A stretch of 64,000 nucleotides of DNA from Microbacterium sp. Clip185 (GCF_028743715.1 NZ_CP117996.1:2914001-2978000); one strand, 5' to 3'; positions 9,763 to 18,828 are shown, numbered from the stretch's first letter. Numbers and translations are program-made. The notes: generated by a model from the letters alone, not told the origin.

Positions 9763-10878
9763 TCAGAGACCGACGTCGGAGGCCTTGAGGAAGCCGGAGT
9801 CGATGAGCTTCGACTGCACGTCGTCCTTCGTGACCACCTCGGGCGTCAGCAGGAACGAGGGCACGACCTTCTTGCCGTTGTCGTAGGTCTTGGTGTCGTT
9901 GACCTCGACCTCCTTGCCCTGCGTGATCTCCTGGATCATCGTGAACACGCGGTCGCCGAGCGCGCGCGTGTCCTTCCAGACGGTCATGGCCTGCAGGCCG
10001 TCGAGGATGGCCTTGACGTTCGCCTTGTCCGCATCCTGGCCGGTGATGATCGGGTAGTCCGCACCCGCGGCGTAGCCCGCCGACTTGAGCGACGCCTCGA
10101 TGCCGATCGCGAGGCTGTCGTTGGGCGAGAGCACCACGTTGACCTTCTTGCCGTCGCCGTAGAACGACGAGAGGCGGTTGTCCATCTCGGCCTGGGCCTT
10201 GTCGGACGCCCAGCCCTGGATGCCGATCGACGCCCATGCGTCGTCGTTCGCGGGAGCCTTGCCGCTGGGAACGACCAGCTGTCCGTTGTCGACGTAGGGC
10301 TTCAGGACGTCCCACGCGCCGGCGAAGAAGAACTTCGCGTTGTTGTCGTCGGGGCTGCCGGCGAAGGGCTCGAGGTTGAAGGGCCCCTTGCCGTCCTTGA
10401 GGCCCAGCTGGGTTTCGATGTACTGGCCCTGGAGGGTGCCGACCTTGTAGTTGTCGAACGTGGCGTAGTAGTCGACGTTCTCGCTGCCGTTGATGAGGCG
10501 GTCGTAGGCGATGACGGTGGCGTTCTGCGCCTTCGCCTCCTCGAGCACCGGGCCGAGCGTGGAACCGTCGATGGCGGCGATCACGAGGATCTTCGCACCG
10601 CCGGCGATCTGGTTCTGAATCTGGCTGATCTGCTGATCGGTCTTGTTGTCGGCGTACTGCAGGTCCACGGTGCAGCCGGCATCCTTCAGCTTGGCCTGCA
10701 GCTGCTCGCCGTCGTTGATCCAGCGCTCGAGGCTGCGCGTGGGCATCGCGATGCCGACGTTGCAGTCGGTCGAGGCGGCGGCGCCGGACGGGTCGTCGCC
10801 GCCCCGCGTCGACGAACACGCGGCGAGGCTGATGGCGAGGGCGCCGACCGCCACGGCCGCAAGGAGCTTCTTCTTCAT
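9763..10878 (-). CDS. chvE: ChvE-like sugar-binding lipoprotein
   Basis: Extracytoplasmic substrate-binding protein of the importer. The 371 residues begin with a lipoprotein signal (AVGALAISLAACSS, lipobox Cys21). The mature part matches ChvE closely in blocks such as VGIAMPTRSLERWINDGEQL, LQYADNKTDQQISQIQNQI, VIAYDRLINGSENVDYYATF and DGKGPFNLEPFAGSPDDNN. ChvE proteins bind several aldopyranoses, so broad aldose uptake is expected. It is first in the operon, behind a promoter with a possible ROK operator. In Gram-positive cells it would be tethered to the outer face of the membrane. Confidence 0.92.
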   Translation of the reverse strand: MKKKLLAAVAVGALAISLAACSSTRGGDDPSGAAASTDCNVGIAMPTRSLERWINDGEQLQAKLKDAGCTVDLQYADNKTDQQISQIQNQIAGGAKILVIAAIDGSTLGPVLEEAKAQNATVIAYDRLINGSENVDYYATFDNYKVGTLQGQYIETQLGLKDGKGPFNLEPFAGSPDDNNAKFFFAGAWDVLKPYVDNGQLVVPSGKAPANDDAWASIGIQGWASDKAQAEMDNRLSSFYGDGKKVNVVLSPNDSLAIGIEASLKSAGYAAGADYPIITGQDADKANVKAILDGLQAMTVWKDTRALGDRVFTMIQEITQGKEVEVNDTKTYDNGKKVVPSFLLTPEVVTKDDVQSKLIDSGFLKASDVGL

Positions 10879-10998
10879 GTGATGTGCGTTTCCTCTCTGA
10901 ATCGCAAGGCCGATAGCGGCGCGCCCGCACTGTCGCTGCGGCGGGCTCGGGGCTTCGTCGTCCCGGCTGATGACCGTCGGAATTATGACGGCTCCGTA

Positions 10999-11027
10999 AA
11001 ATTAACCACCCCAGCCGATTTTGTCTA
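10999..11027 (-). promoter_or_regulatory. Candidate promoter and ROK operator of the chvE-gguAB operon
   Basis: On the minus strand TAGACA (11022-11027), a 17-nt spacer and TAATTT (10999-11004) resemble a sigma-70 -35/-10 pair in an AT-rich island within GC-rich DNA. Overlapping the -10 and running to 10981 is an imperfect inverted repeat with ACGG/CCGT core and AATT ends (AATTTTACGG, AG, CCGTCATAATT), a plausible site for the ROK repressor. The leader to the ATG at 10878 would be about 115 nt. Confidence 0.4.
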
Positions 11028-11090
11028 GAGGCACAACATAATCCGTTGGGAGCGATCCCTGCGGAGCGGAAGACACGGCCGGGCGCGAGC

Positions 11091-11148
11091 GAGCATCCGT
11101 TCGTCGAGCGAGCACCCGATGATGTACTCACTCGACGAACGGATGCTC
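11091..11148. repeat. Long inverted repeat, 22-bp arms with one mismatch
   Basis: Left arm 11091-11112 and right arm 11127-11148 pair over 22 bp with a single mismatch; the outer 18 bp (GAGCATCCGTTCGTCGAG) are perfect, with a 14-nt loop. The two flanking genes both point away, so it cannot be a terminator for either. It could be a leader structure of the maltokinase transcript, a protein-binding site, or a dispersed palindromic repeat. Confidence 0.7.
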
Positions 11149-11232
11149 CCCCGGCGCAGGCGAGCGCCGGGCGCCTAAGCCCTGCGTACCGCGTGCGTCC
11201 AGCCCTTCCTTCGGTGCAGCCCAGCCGCCAGG

Positions 11233-12486
11233 GTGGACAGCGTGGACATCATGGATGACATCGGCGCCTGGGTCGCGCAGCAGCGGTGGTACGCAGGGAA
11301 GAGCCACGATCCGCGCTTCCGCGTGCTGGATGCCCAACCCGCACCGGCCGCCACCCGCTACCTGCTGATGGACGACGCCGGCACCCTTCCGGCGCTCTAT
11401 CACGTACCCGTTGGAATCGTCTCCCGCGCGGAGGCGACCGACGACGTCATCGGCCGAACCGTCGACGGACTCCTCGTGGATGCCGCGCGCCAGAGCGCCT
11501 TCGCGATCGGCACCCTCGAGGCGATGGGCGTCGATGTGAGCCGTGTGACGGGGTCCCGGGTGCTGGCGGTCGAGCAGTCCAACACGTCGATCATCTTCGA
11601 CGAGGACGGCCAGCCGTCGATCATCATGAAGCTCTTCCGCACCCTCCACCACGGCGAGAACCCCGATGTCACCGTGCAGCGCGTGCTGAGCGGCGCCGGG
11701 TCACCCTATGTCCCCCGATTCTTCGGAAGCCTCGACGCCGAATGGCCGGATGTCGGACGCGAATCCGGCGTCGCGCGCGGCACGCTCGCGTTCGCACAGG
11801 AGTTCTTGCGCGGGGTCCGCGACGGATGGTCGGTGGCGTTGGAGGCGGCGCGCGAGGGGCGCGACTTCACGGAGGCTGCCCGCGACCTCGGCACGGCTGT
11901 GGCGGGCGTGCACGGCGCGCTCGGCGCGACTCTCGGCGCATCCGCTCCCGATGAGGATGCGGTCGCCGCCGTCGGCGTCGCCTGGCGGCGTCGACTGCGG
12001 ATCGCGGCGGCAGAGGTCCCGGCGGTCGCGAACCGTCTGCCCGCGATCGAGGCCGTCTACCGCTCCGCGCTCGATCGGACATGGCCCCTCCTGCAGCGCA
12101 TCCACGGCGACCTGCACCTCGGCCAGGTTCTCGCCGTGCCGCACGGCGGCTGGCGTCTCGTCGACTTCGAGGGCGAGCCGCTGCGCCCCATGACCGAACG
12201 GGCGATTCCCGATCTCCCGCCGCGCGACGTGGCAGGCATGCTGCGCTCTTTCGACTACGCGGGAGCGGTCGGCGAAGCCCCGGATGCGGCGGCGTGGTCC
12301 GCCGCCTGTCGCAGCGCCTTTCTCGATGCGTACGCGAATGCGCCGGGTGCGGTCGCGCTCGATCCGGTCCTGCTTCGAGCCCTCGTGCTCGACAAGGCCG
12401 TCTACGAGTCGGTCTACGAGGCGCGCAATCGCCCGGATTGGCTGCCCGTCCCGCTCGCCGGCATCGACCAGGCGCTGACCGACTGA
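11233..12486 (+). CDS. mak: Maltokinase
   Basis: Cytosolic kinase that phosphorylates maltose to maltose 1-phosphate, linking trehalose/maltose to GlgE-type alpha-glucan synthesis. The 417 residues carry an aminoglycoside-phosphotransferase-like fold: N-terminal cap with the typical WVAQQRWYAGKS, SNTSIIFDEDGQPSIIMKLF as the nucleotide lobe, catalytic loop RIHGDLHLGQVLAV and metal motif LVDFEGEP. Start could be GTG 11233, GTG 11242 or ATG 11251; none has a strong ribosome site. It is a little shorter than the usual roughly 450 residues. It converges with the trehalose-synthase-like gene (1-bp gap), its expected partner, here not fused. Confidence 0.85.
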   Translation: MDSVDIMDDIGAWVAQQRWYAGKSHDPRFRVLDAQPAPAATRYLLMDDAGTLPALYHVPVGIVSRAEATDDVIGRTVDGLLVDAARQSAFAIGTLEAMGVDVSRVTGSRVLAVEQSNTSIIFDEDGQPSIIMKLFRTLHHGENPDVTVQRVLSGAGSPYVPRFFGSLDAEWPDVGRESGVARGTLAFAQEFLRGVRDGWSVALEAAREGRDFTEAARDLGTAVAGVHGALGATLGASAPDEDAVAAVGVAWRRRLRIAAAEVPAVANRLPAIEAVYRSALDRTWPLLQRIHGDLHLGQVLAVPHGGWRLVDFEGEPLRPMTERAIPDLPPRDVAGMLRSFDYAGAVGEAPDAAAWSAACRSAFLDAYANAPGAVALDPVLLRALVLDKAVYESVYEARNRPDWLPVPLAGIDQALTD

Positions 12487-12487
12487 C

Positions 12488-14788
12488 TCAGTCGGCCTCC
12501 GGCTCCGGCTCCGGTGCGCGCAGCATCAGGAACCGCGCACCGTACGCGGGCAGCGACACCGAGAAGCTCTGCAGATCGTCGACGCGTCCCGCATCCTCGC
12601 CCGTGGCGGCGTCGATCACGTCGCTCTGCGGGAGGAGATGCTCCGAGCGCACCGTCCCGACGATCGGCTCGCCGGAGAAGTTCAGCACGGTCACCTGCAT
12701 CGGCGCGTCGGAGGCCGCATCCCCGTCGTCCAGACGATGCACGAGCACGAGCATCGCCGCGTGCGCCACCTCCGGCACATCAAGCTGGGTGGCCGTCGCG
12801 ATGCCCGACTCCCGGCGCAGGTCCAGGATGGCGGCGAGTCGGCTCGCGAACGAGGCGGGATCGTCGAGCTGGGCGGGCAACGGACCGTAGAGCGCGCGGC
12901 CACGCGGCATCCCCGCCGCCGACCGTGTGGCGGCGGGATCGGCGTCGAGCAGGTCGTGAGCACCCCGCTCGATCCAGCGCGTGTCCCCGGCGGAGATGAG
13001 ATCGGCGACCTCGTCGGCGGGAACGGTCAGCATCCCCACCAGGTCCCACCCGGAGAGGGCGAAGACACCGGGCTGCCACGCGTTGTACGCGCACAGGAGC
13101 AGGTGGGCATCACGGATGACGGGCACGTGCTCGCCGCGGACGTCTTCGAGACGCTCGATGCCCTGCGTCGCCGCGATCAGCGACGCCGTGGTGCACGCGA
13201 TCCCGTTCTGCGTGAAGACACGGTTGTAGTCGGCGGTGCCCGTCAGGTGCTCGGTCAACTCGGCGCGGACGAGCTCCGCCAGCTCACCGCCCGAGACCTC
13301 GTGGCCACGGAATCGGTAGACGTCCTCGGCGTGGCGGGTCGCCCAGTGGACGAGCTCGTAGGTGAGTTCGTCGTGATTCTGCAGCCCATGCACCAGCTGT
13401 ACCGGCGCGACGCCCAGCTCGAGCGACGAGGTCAGGGCGAGCCTCAGGAACTCTGTCTGCCCCGTGGCGAGTGCGTGGTGGTAGCCGGGTCGTCCGATGA
13501 AGTCGTACGAGAGATCTGCGCCGACGGCTCCGGTGTCACGGATGTCCTCGATGGTCAGGTTCAGCTCCTGGAAGGTGAAGCCGCCGACCTTTCGCACCAT
13601 GCCCGCGATGATGTGGTTCGCCGCGTGGGAGAGCGGGTGCCCTTCCGACCATGCCGGCAGCCCCTCGGCGCTCTTCTCCACGCCGAGGAATCCGTTGGCA
13701 TCGAGGCGCAGCGCGCTCGTACCGAGTTCCCCCAGGGAGTGGAGGGCGTCGCCGATCACCAGCCGCATCCCGGCGAAGGTCGGATCGAGCCAGTTGATCG
13801 AGGGCTGCCCCTGCTTGAAGTAGTGCAGGTACACCCAGCGTCGGGTCGCGCCGTCGGGGCCGATGACGGGCGCTGTGGCGCTCCAGTTGGTCTCCTTCAC
13901 CCCCGGCGTGTAGAAGATCACGCGCTGCAGCGCCCCGATGATGTAACCGCGCTCGGCGAGTTCGTGCTCGGTGGCCGGGTCGAGGTTCACGCTGTCGACG
14001 CCGTCGGGCACATCCGGGAGCAGCGACCAGTCCTCCCGCGGGATCTCGACCATGTGGTAGATGCCCGGGTAGTCCTTGAAGCCCATCTCCGCCAGACGGA
14101 AGTCGGCCCCCTTGCCGGTGTGCCCGGGAACGATGTCGTCGATCACGCTGCCGCCGTACGCATCGGCGACGTCGCAGAGCGTCCGGAACTCGTCCTCGGT
14201 TCCGAAGGCGGGGTCGATGGCCGTGCTGATGCGGTCGAAGTGTCCGTCGACGCTCGGGGTCTCCCCCCATCCTGCGATGCCGCCGGCGCGCTTGACGGGC
14301 CCGGTGTGGATGGCCGTGATCCCGATACGCTCGAAGACCGCCCACAACTCCTCGTCACCGAGGGCGGCGAGGAAGGACTGCCCCGGTCGGGTGATGAGCG
14401 AGATCGGGTAGGCCGTGAACCATACGTCGCTCGTCGCGATCGCCCGGCGCGCGTCGGGGCGGGCGTACGGGTTGCGCCACATCGCGGGCTGGCCGGAGAG
14501 CTGCCGCGCGAGCACATCCGCGTCCTTGAGCATCGACTGCCGCACGAGCCACTCGACGTATGACGGATTCGTGCCGTTGGCAGTGCGCGGGTCGGTGCGG
14601 ATGCGGCGCACGCTGCCGCCGCGGAACTGATCGCGCGGGCGGAGCCGCCGCGGACGAGCCGGATACCGCTGTTCGTCGTAGCTGATCTCAGGTGCCTCCA
14701 GCTCGCCCTCCCCGGCCTCCGCGGCCATCTTGGGCAGGTCGATGGGGCCGGTGTAGAGGTCTTCGGGCCGGTGGTCGTCGCGCGCCAT
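12488..14788 (-). CDS. Trehalose-synthase-like GH13 alpha-amylase family enzyme
   Basis: Predicted maltose/trehalose-interconverting or related glucosyl-transfer enzyme. The frame is open well upstream, but ATG 14788 ([18 protein letters not shown]) after GGAGG gives 766 residues. GH13 landmarks are present: nucleophile region [10 protein letters not shown] near residue 363, acid/base region [10 protein letters not shown] near 407 and [10 protein letters not shown] near 473. In classical TreS these read RLDAVPYL and FLRNHDELTLEM, so this is a divergent branch. Convergence with maltokinase supports a trehalose-maltose-M1P role. The SD is only 1 nt from the ATG, so the start is uncertain. It could instead be another GH13 specificity. 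Confidence 0.75.
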   Translation of the reverse strand: MARDDHRPEDLYTGPIDLPKMAAEAGEGELEAPEISYDEQRYPARPRRLRPRDQFRGGSVRRIRTDPRTANGTNPSYVEWLVRQSMLKDADVLARQLSGQPAMWRNPYARPDARRAIATSDVWFTAYPISLITRPGQSFLAALGDEELWAVFERIGITAIHTGPVKRAGGIAGWGETPSVDGHFDRISTAIDPAFGTEDEFRTLCDVADAYGGSVIDDIVPGHTGKGADFRLAEMGFKDYPGIYHMVEIPREDWSLLPDVPDGVDSVNLDPATEHELAERGYIIGALQRVIFYTPGVKETNWSATAPVIGPDGATRRWVYLHYFKQGQPSINWLDPTFAGMRLVIGDALHSLGELGTSALRLDANGFLGVEKSAEGLPAWSEGHPLSHAANHIIAGMVRKVGGFTFQELNLTIEDIRDTGAVGADLSYDFIGRPGYHHALATGQTEFLRLALTSSLELGVAPVQLVHGLQNHDELTYELVHWATRHAEDVYRFRGHEVSGGELAELVRAELTEHLTGTADYNRVFTQNGIACTTASLIAATQGIERLEDVRGEHVPVIRDAHLLLCAYNAWQPGVFALSGWDLVGMLTVPADEVADLISAGDTRWIERGAHDLLDADPAATRSAAGMPRGRALYGPLPAQLDDPASFASRLAAILDLRRESGIATATQLDVPEVAHAAMLVLVHRLDDGDAASDAPMQVTVLNFSGEPIVGTVRSEHLLPQSDVIDAATGEDAGRVDDLQSFSVSLPAYGARFLMLRAPEPEPEAD

Positions 14789-14920
14789 TCCTCCACGGTA
14801 GAGATTCCGCCCGCTCGCCACGAGCACTGGCGCGTATCGCGCAGAACAACTATGGCCGCGCCCCGCATGGATTCCGTCTGCGGGGATGATCCGCGCCCAG
14901 GCCCGGCGTAGACCGGGTGC

Positions 14921-15406
14921 ATGACACTCACGTCTCTTCTTCCGACACTCCGCAACAGCCTGCCCGCACCGCTCGAGGAGACCGCCTGGCCCGCCGGCAC
15001 GCACGCATCGCCGCGCGACGTCGTCATCTCCGGGGTGTCGATACTGCGGCTGGCCGAGATCTGTTCCACGCCGTGCGTCTACTCGGGCGCCGCCGTCATC
15101 CCTTTCTCGGGAGGAACCGCTTCGCCCGACGAGTCCGTGACGGTCATCGTCGCGACCGTGACGGACGTCGACCCCACCGGGGCCTGCCTCGACACGCGTT
15201 TCGATCTGCACCGGCCGATGTGGCGAGAAGCGCGTCTGCTGGGCCGCGTCTCGCATGCACGGGAGATTGCGCTGGAGCTGCGCGGCGTCGACGGTGAGAG
15301 CGCGCGCGTGAGCCTCCCCGGCGACCTGCAGCCGGGCGATGTGCTCGCCGTACCGTGCGCCGGATGTTTCAGCGTCGGCGAGGTGCGTGCGGACCGGGAG
15401 CGGTGA
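14921..15406 (+). CDS. Hypothetical protein, 161 aa
   Basis: I do not recognise this protein. It has no signal peptide or clear membrane helix. It has two cysteine pairs of possible interest (EICSTPC and PCAGC), and otherwise a soluble alternating pattern rich in V, A and D. The start ATG 14921 lacks an obvious ribosome site. It is divergent from the TreS-like gene and convergent with the histidine kinase gene. No part of it overlaps a better-supported gene, which favours it being real, but function is unknown. Confidence 0.6.
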   Translation: MTLTSLLPTLRNSLPAPLEETAWPAGTHASPRDVVISGVSILRLAEICSTPCVYSGAAVIPFSGGTASPDESVTVIVATVTDVDPTGACLDTRFDLHRPMWREARLLGRVSHAREIALELRGVDGESARVSLPGDLQPGDVLAVPCAGCFSVGEVRADRER

Positions 15407-15481
15407 GACGGATGCTGTTCGCGACCATCGTGCACTCCCAGCGCTGCGCGCTCATGGCGGCAACGGCCGAGCGTTCCGATG

Positions 15482-17131
15482 CTACGCCGATGCCTCCATC
15501 GCCTCCGGAGGGTGATCGGACTCGGCGGCCCGGGTGGGCAGGCGAAGGGTGAAGGACGCTCCCTCCGCCACCTCGTCGGCCGTCAGAGAGCCGCCGAGCG
15601 CGGCGGCGAGGGTCCGACTCACCGCGAGTCCGATCCCCGTTCCCGGTACGGCGCTGTCGCGCGCCGTTGCGGTGCGGTAGAACCGGTCGAAGACGCGCTC
15701 CAGATCCTGTCGGTCGATGTGCGAGCCGGTGTTCGCGACGGTGAACCGGACCGCCTCCGGGCTCGCCCCTGCCACGACGCGCACCTCGTCGCCCTCGTGC
15801 GAGTACTTCACCGCGTTCGAGACCAGATTGCCGAGAACGGCGACCAGTGCGCCACGATCCGACCGCACGAGGGCATCCTCTTCGATGTCGATCGTGACCC
15901 TGCGCAGCGCGAGCGCGGGCAGCGCGTACGAGTCGACGACCTCCTCCACGACCGAGCGCAGCGAGATGTCCGTCATCTCCAGGCGCGCAGACGAATGGAG
16001 GCCGTCGAGGAAGCGATTGGACAGCGCGAGCAGTCGGTCGGCGTTTCGGGCGATGACATCGACGTGTGCCCGCGACTGCACCGGCAGCGGCTCCGACAGG
16101 AGGAGATCGGCGTATCCGATGACCGCGTTCAGGGGCGCGCGCAGTTCGTGCGACAGGGTCGCCAGCGCGTCTTCCCGCTCTCGTCCGCGACGCAGCTGGT
16201 CGGTGATGTCCTGTGCGACCACCATCGTTCCGAGATTCGCCCCGTCCGAGGCATGCAGGCGCAGAGCCGTGGAGATCAGGGCGAGCTGGTTGCCCGGCGG
16301 ACCGATCCACAACAGCTCCCCCTCGACGGCCTCGCCACGGATCGCCCGCTGCAGCGCCTGCTCGGCGGCGGGAACGGGGGTCACGCGATCGGCGGTGTAC
16401 ATGTGCGCGCAGACGCCCGTCGACGGATCCAGCTCTGCAAGCTCCGCGAAGGCGCGCGACCGGCGGTTCGTGATGAGGGCGCGTTTGTTCTCGTCGAGCA
16501 CGACGATGCCGATGTCGGCCGTCTCGGCGTAGCTGCGCAGTACCGCACCGAGGCGCTCGATCTGCTTGCCGCTCACGCTCTCGCGTTCGCGCGCGTCGCT
16601 CAGGAGCGCCTGGAAGTTCCGGTTCGTCTCCACGAGCATGCGGGCGACGACCACGAAGACGGGAATGACGATGGCGAACAGCAGCACGCTCGCCCAGTTG
16701 GCCGATGTGAGCGGCACCCGCGTGAGCAGCGGCGGCGCGAGGATCGCGACGTAGACGCCCACGAGCCCCGCGGCCGCTCCTCGCCTGCCGCCGATGGTCG
16801 CGAGCCACACAGCGGGGAAGGCGGCGAGGGCGGCGATCGCGCGGACGTCGTTGTACATGGACAGCGCGAGCAGGATGGCGGCCACGAGGTCCGCTCCGGC
16901 GATCGCCGACTGCCGCGAGAAGGGCCACCTCTCGAACGGCAGGGCGAGGGAGATGACGGTCGCGGCCGCGACGATGAGGTAGCCGATGATCGTCAGCAGC
17001 GGCTGCTCTGGCATCACCCCCAAGATGGCCGCGACGACGGCGAGGAGTACGAACGTCGCCAGAATCGCCGATTGGGTCTGCGCGAAGAGATACAGTCGCG
17101 CACGCCATGCCGAAGTGCTGTCGGAAGCCAC
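15482..17131 (-). CDS. Membrane sensor histidine kinase with PAS domain (orphan)
   Basis: Two-component sensor of 549 residues when started at GTG 17131, which sits directly behind GGAGGAGGG; the frame is open for 63 more codons but they look non-coding. About six N-terminal hydrophobic helices (to residue ~180), a PAS-like domain (TADIGIVVLDENKRALITNR), a HisKA domain with ATLSHELRAPLNAVIGYADL carrying the phospho-accepting His, and a HATPase domain with NLVSNAVKYS and GTGIGLAVSRTLA. No response regulator gene is adjacent, so its partner is elsewhere. Two tandem palindromes lie upstream (17147-17188) and may regulate it. Signal is unknown. Confidence 0.9.
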   Translation of the reverse strand: MASDSTSAWRARLYLFAQTQSAILATFVLLAVVAAILGVMPEQPLLTIIGYLIVAAATVISLALPFERWPFSRQSAIAGADLVAAILLALSMYNDVRAIAALAAFPAVWLATIGGRRGAAAGLVGVYVAILAPPLLTRVPLTSANWASVLLFAIVIPVFVVVARMLVETNRNFQALLSDARERESVSGKQIERLGAVLRSYAETADIGIVVLDENKRALITNRRSRAFAELAELDPSTGVCAHMYTADRVTPVPAAEQALQRAIRGEAVEGELLWIGPPGNQLALISTALRLHASDGANLGTMVVAQDITDQLRRGREREDALATLSHELRAPLNAVIGYADLLLSEPLPVQSRAHVDVIARNADRLLALSNRFLDGLHSSARLEMTDISLRSVVEEVVDSYALPALALRRVTIDIEEDALVRSDRGALVAVLGNLVSNAVKYSHEGDEVRVVAGASPEAVRFTVANTGSHIDRQDLERVFDRFYRTATARDSAVPGTGIGLAVSRTLAAALGGSLTADEVAEGASFTLRLPTRAAESDHPPEAMEASA

Positions 17132-17146
17132 CCCTCCTCCGATCTC

Positions 17147-17188
17147 TCCGTCCCCACGACGGAACGCTTCCGTCCCCACGACGGAACG
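17147..17188 (-). promoter_or_regulatory. Tandem 20-bp repeats, each a palindrome, upstream of the histidine kinase
   Basis: TCCGTCCCCACGACGGAACG occurs at 17147-17166 and again at 17169-17188, a period of 22 bp or about two helical turns. Each copy holds an inverted repeat, TTCCGTC-GTGGG-GACGGAA on the minus strand, the proximal one with one terminal mismatch. Two equal dyads on one face of the helix suggest a pair of dimer-binding sites for a regulator of the kinase gene. Confidence 0.55.
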
Positions 17189-17239
17189 ATTGACAGTAGC
17201 GCGCGCGGGGTTATCGGCGCGTCGCCCTTCTCGTACATC

Positions 17240-17263
17240 GGGTGGAGGTGTATACCCCCACCC
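17240..17263. repeat. 24-bp imperfect palindrome
   Basis: Arms GGGTGG and CCACCC enclose a near-symmetric centre GGTGTATACC; 10 of 12 position pairs match. It lies about 110 bp upstream of the histidine kinase start and could be a second operator or part of its promoter region. Confidence 0.4.
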
Positions 17264-17302
17264 GCTGCCCGAGTTGCGTCGCCTCTGCGCAACCGCACCA
17301 CT

Positions 17303-17362
17303 TTCCCGCATCCGCCACACTCATTCACTGACGCACCTGCGCAGAACTGTGGCGGATGCGGG
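17303..17362 (-). repeat. Inverted repeat with perfect 16-bp arms, possible terminator region
   Basis: TCCCGCATCCGCCACA at 17303-17318 pairs with TGTGGCGGATGCGGGA at 17347-17362 across a 28-nt spacer. It directly follows the end of the DUF1905-like gene (stop at 17373) on the minus strand, so it may stop or stabilise that transcript. No U tract is present, and the long spacer is atypical for an intrinsic terminator. Confidence 0.5.
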
Positions 17363-17372
17363 AGGGTTCGGC

Positions 17373-17663
17373 TCAGCTGAGCCGCCGCGAGAGGTGCACC
17401 GTCACCTGGTCCCCGATGTCCTTACGCAGTTTCCGCCGCACGCCGGAGTTGAGTGAGAGCATGTGCCCACCGCGCCCGGTCACCATGAGTCCCACATTCT
17501 CGAGCGACACATCGTCGACCGACAGATCGACGCGCACTGCGCGCTTTGTGCCGAAGAAGTCTGCAGAGCCGGGCACCTCGACGCACGACCAGGTCTGTCC
17601 CTTCACCTCTACGCCGATCGGCGCGGTGAAGGTGTGGTCGAGAGCAACGGGTTCGAACGACAT
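17373..17663 (-). CDS. DUF1905-like small protein
   Basis: A 96-residue soluble protein starting at ATG 17663 behind GAGGAGGCGCC. It resembles the DUF1905 family: an N-terminal strand set (FTAPIGVEVKGQTWSCVEVP), the block SADFFGTKRAVRVDLSVDD and a basic C-terminus with GGHMLSLNSGVRRKLRKDIG. Members of this family are small beta-barrel-like proteins of unknown role, sometimes fused to YdeI-type domains. The upstream frame is longer but overlaps the divergent sigma factor gene, so the ATG after the ribosome site is preferred. No function is claimed. Confidence 0.75.
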   Translation of the reverse strand: MSFEPVALDHTFTAPIGVEVKGQTWSCVEVPGSADFFGTKRAVRVDLSVDDVSLENVGLMVTGRGGHMLSLNSGVRRKLRKDIGDQVTVHLSRRLS

Positions 17664-17726
17664 GGCGCCTCCTCGGCATCGGTGAGTGTCGAAGGTAAGA
17701 CTGCGCGAAGCGGGCAGAATCGTCGC

Positions 17727-18701
17727 ATGGGCCGGAATCTCGTGAACGAAGACGCCGCCCACACCCGTTCGCCCCTCTCGCAGGCACGGTTCGAGAGCGA
17801 ACTCGGGCCTCTGCGTGCAGAGCTTCACGCCCACTGCTATCGCATGCTCGGCTCTGTGCATGACGCCGACGACGCCCTGCAGAATGGGCTGCTGCGCGCG
17901 TGGCGAGCCTACGGACACTTCGACGGGCGCAGTTCGATACGCACCTGGCTCTACACGATCGTCACCCGCACCTGCATCGATGAAGCGACCGCACGCGGGC
18001 GGCGAGCGCTGCCGATCGACCTCGGGCCCGCGTCCCCCGTCTCCATCGTCGATGCCGCACCGCACAGCGAGACCGCCTGGCTCACCCCGTACCCAGACCC
18101 CGCCGAGCACAGCGAGCGTGCAGCAGACATCGAACTGGCTTTCGTGGCAGTTCTGCAGCAGCTCAGCGGCAACGAGCGCGCAGCGTTCCTCCTCGCTGAC
18201 GTCCTCGGCTTCTCCGCTCCGGACGTCGCCGAGATCCTCTCAACGTCCCCCGCATCCGTGCACTCCGCATTGGGCCGCGCCCGACGCTCCCTTGCCCGGG
18301 CCGACCGACCCCTGCCACCGACGAGGCCCGATCAGCTCGACCTCGCGCGCCGTTTCGCGCAGGCGCTGGCCTGCGCAGACCTCCCCGCTTTCGTGGCGCT
18401 GCTCACTCCGGATGTGACCTGGCAGATGCCGCCGCTCAAAGCGTGGTACGCCGGAGCGGATGCGGTGGCGGCCTTCGCACACGCCGTGCCCATGACCCTC
18501 TGTCCGAGTTGGCGGACGCAGGTGCTGACTGCCAACGGCCAGCCCGCCGTCGCTTTCTACCTCGGAGAGACCGACGGCGCTTCGCACAAGGCCTGGTCGC
18601 TCACGATCCTCACGGTCGAGCGGGGGCGCATCGCGGAGATCGCCTCATTCTTGGACCCGGGACTGTTCGCACGGTTCGGGCTGCCGCACGACATCGTCTG
18701 A
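17727..18701 (+). CDS. ECF sigma factor with C-terminal SnoaL-like domain
   Basis: RNA polymerase sigma-70 family factor of the ECF type, 324 residues. Region 2 (about 20-85) includes HCYRMLGSVHDADDALQNGL and FDGRSSIRTWLYTIVTR; region 4 (about 140-185) includes NERAAFLLADVLGFSAPDVAE. The last ~120 residues (VTWQMPPLKAWYAGADAVAA to FLDPGLFARFGLP) form a SnoaL-like domain that in such ECF groups often replaces a separate anti-sigma factor. No anti-sigma gene lies next to it. ATG 17727 has no ribosome site; CAGAAT 6 nt upstream suggests a leaderless message. It precedes MaoC and lipocalin-like genes that may be its targets. Confidence 0.9.
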   Translation: MGRNLVNEDAAHTRSPLSQARFESELGPLRAELHAHCYRMLGSVHDADDALQNGLLRAWRAYGHFDGRSSIRTWLYTIVTRTCIDEATARGRRALPIDLGPASPVSIVDAAPHSETAWLTPYPDPAEHSERAADIELAFVAVLQQLSGNERAAFLLADVLGFSAPDVAEILSTSPASVHSALGRARRSLARADRPLPPTRPDQLDLARRFAQALACADLPAFVALLTPDVTWQMPPLKAWYAGADAVAAFAHAVPMTLCPSWRTQVLTANGQPAVAFYLGETDGASHKAWSLTILTVERGRIAEIASFLDPGLFARFGLPHDIV

Positions 18702-18828
18702 GCCCGAGACCGGAGACCTGTCGAGCGCAGTCTCGTCACCTGTCCGGCGACCGGATGCGTGAACTCGGCTTGACTCGCCGCGAAGCCGCCTTCACCGCCG
18801 GCGGACACCGCGTGAAACGGAGACAGCC

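Larger units (their letters stand above)
10879..11232. other. 354-bp intergenic region between divergent chvE and maltokinase genes
   Basis: No convincing gene. It holds the AT-rich promoter island at 10980-11040 and a long hairpin at 11091-11148, described separately. The rest shows nothing I recognise. Confidence 0.6.

Noticed and set aside
14789..15256. Upstream extension of the TreS-like gene to 922 residues
   Set aside because: The added segment is Arg/Cys-rich and overlaps a plausible plus-strand gene; ATG 14788 after GGAGG is better.
17147..17188. Start of a CRISPR-like array
   Set aside because: Only two repeats with a 2-bp gap, no spacers and no cas genes.
17132..17320. 63-codon N-terminal extension of the histidine kinase
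   Set aside because: The extension covers operator-like repeats and palindromes and lacks protein-like character; GTG 17131 has a strong ribosome site.
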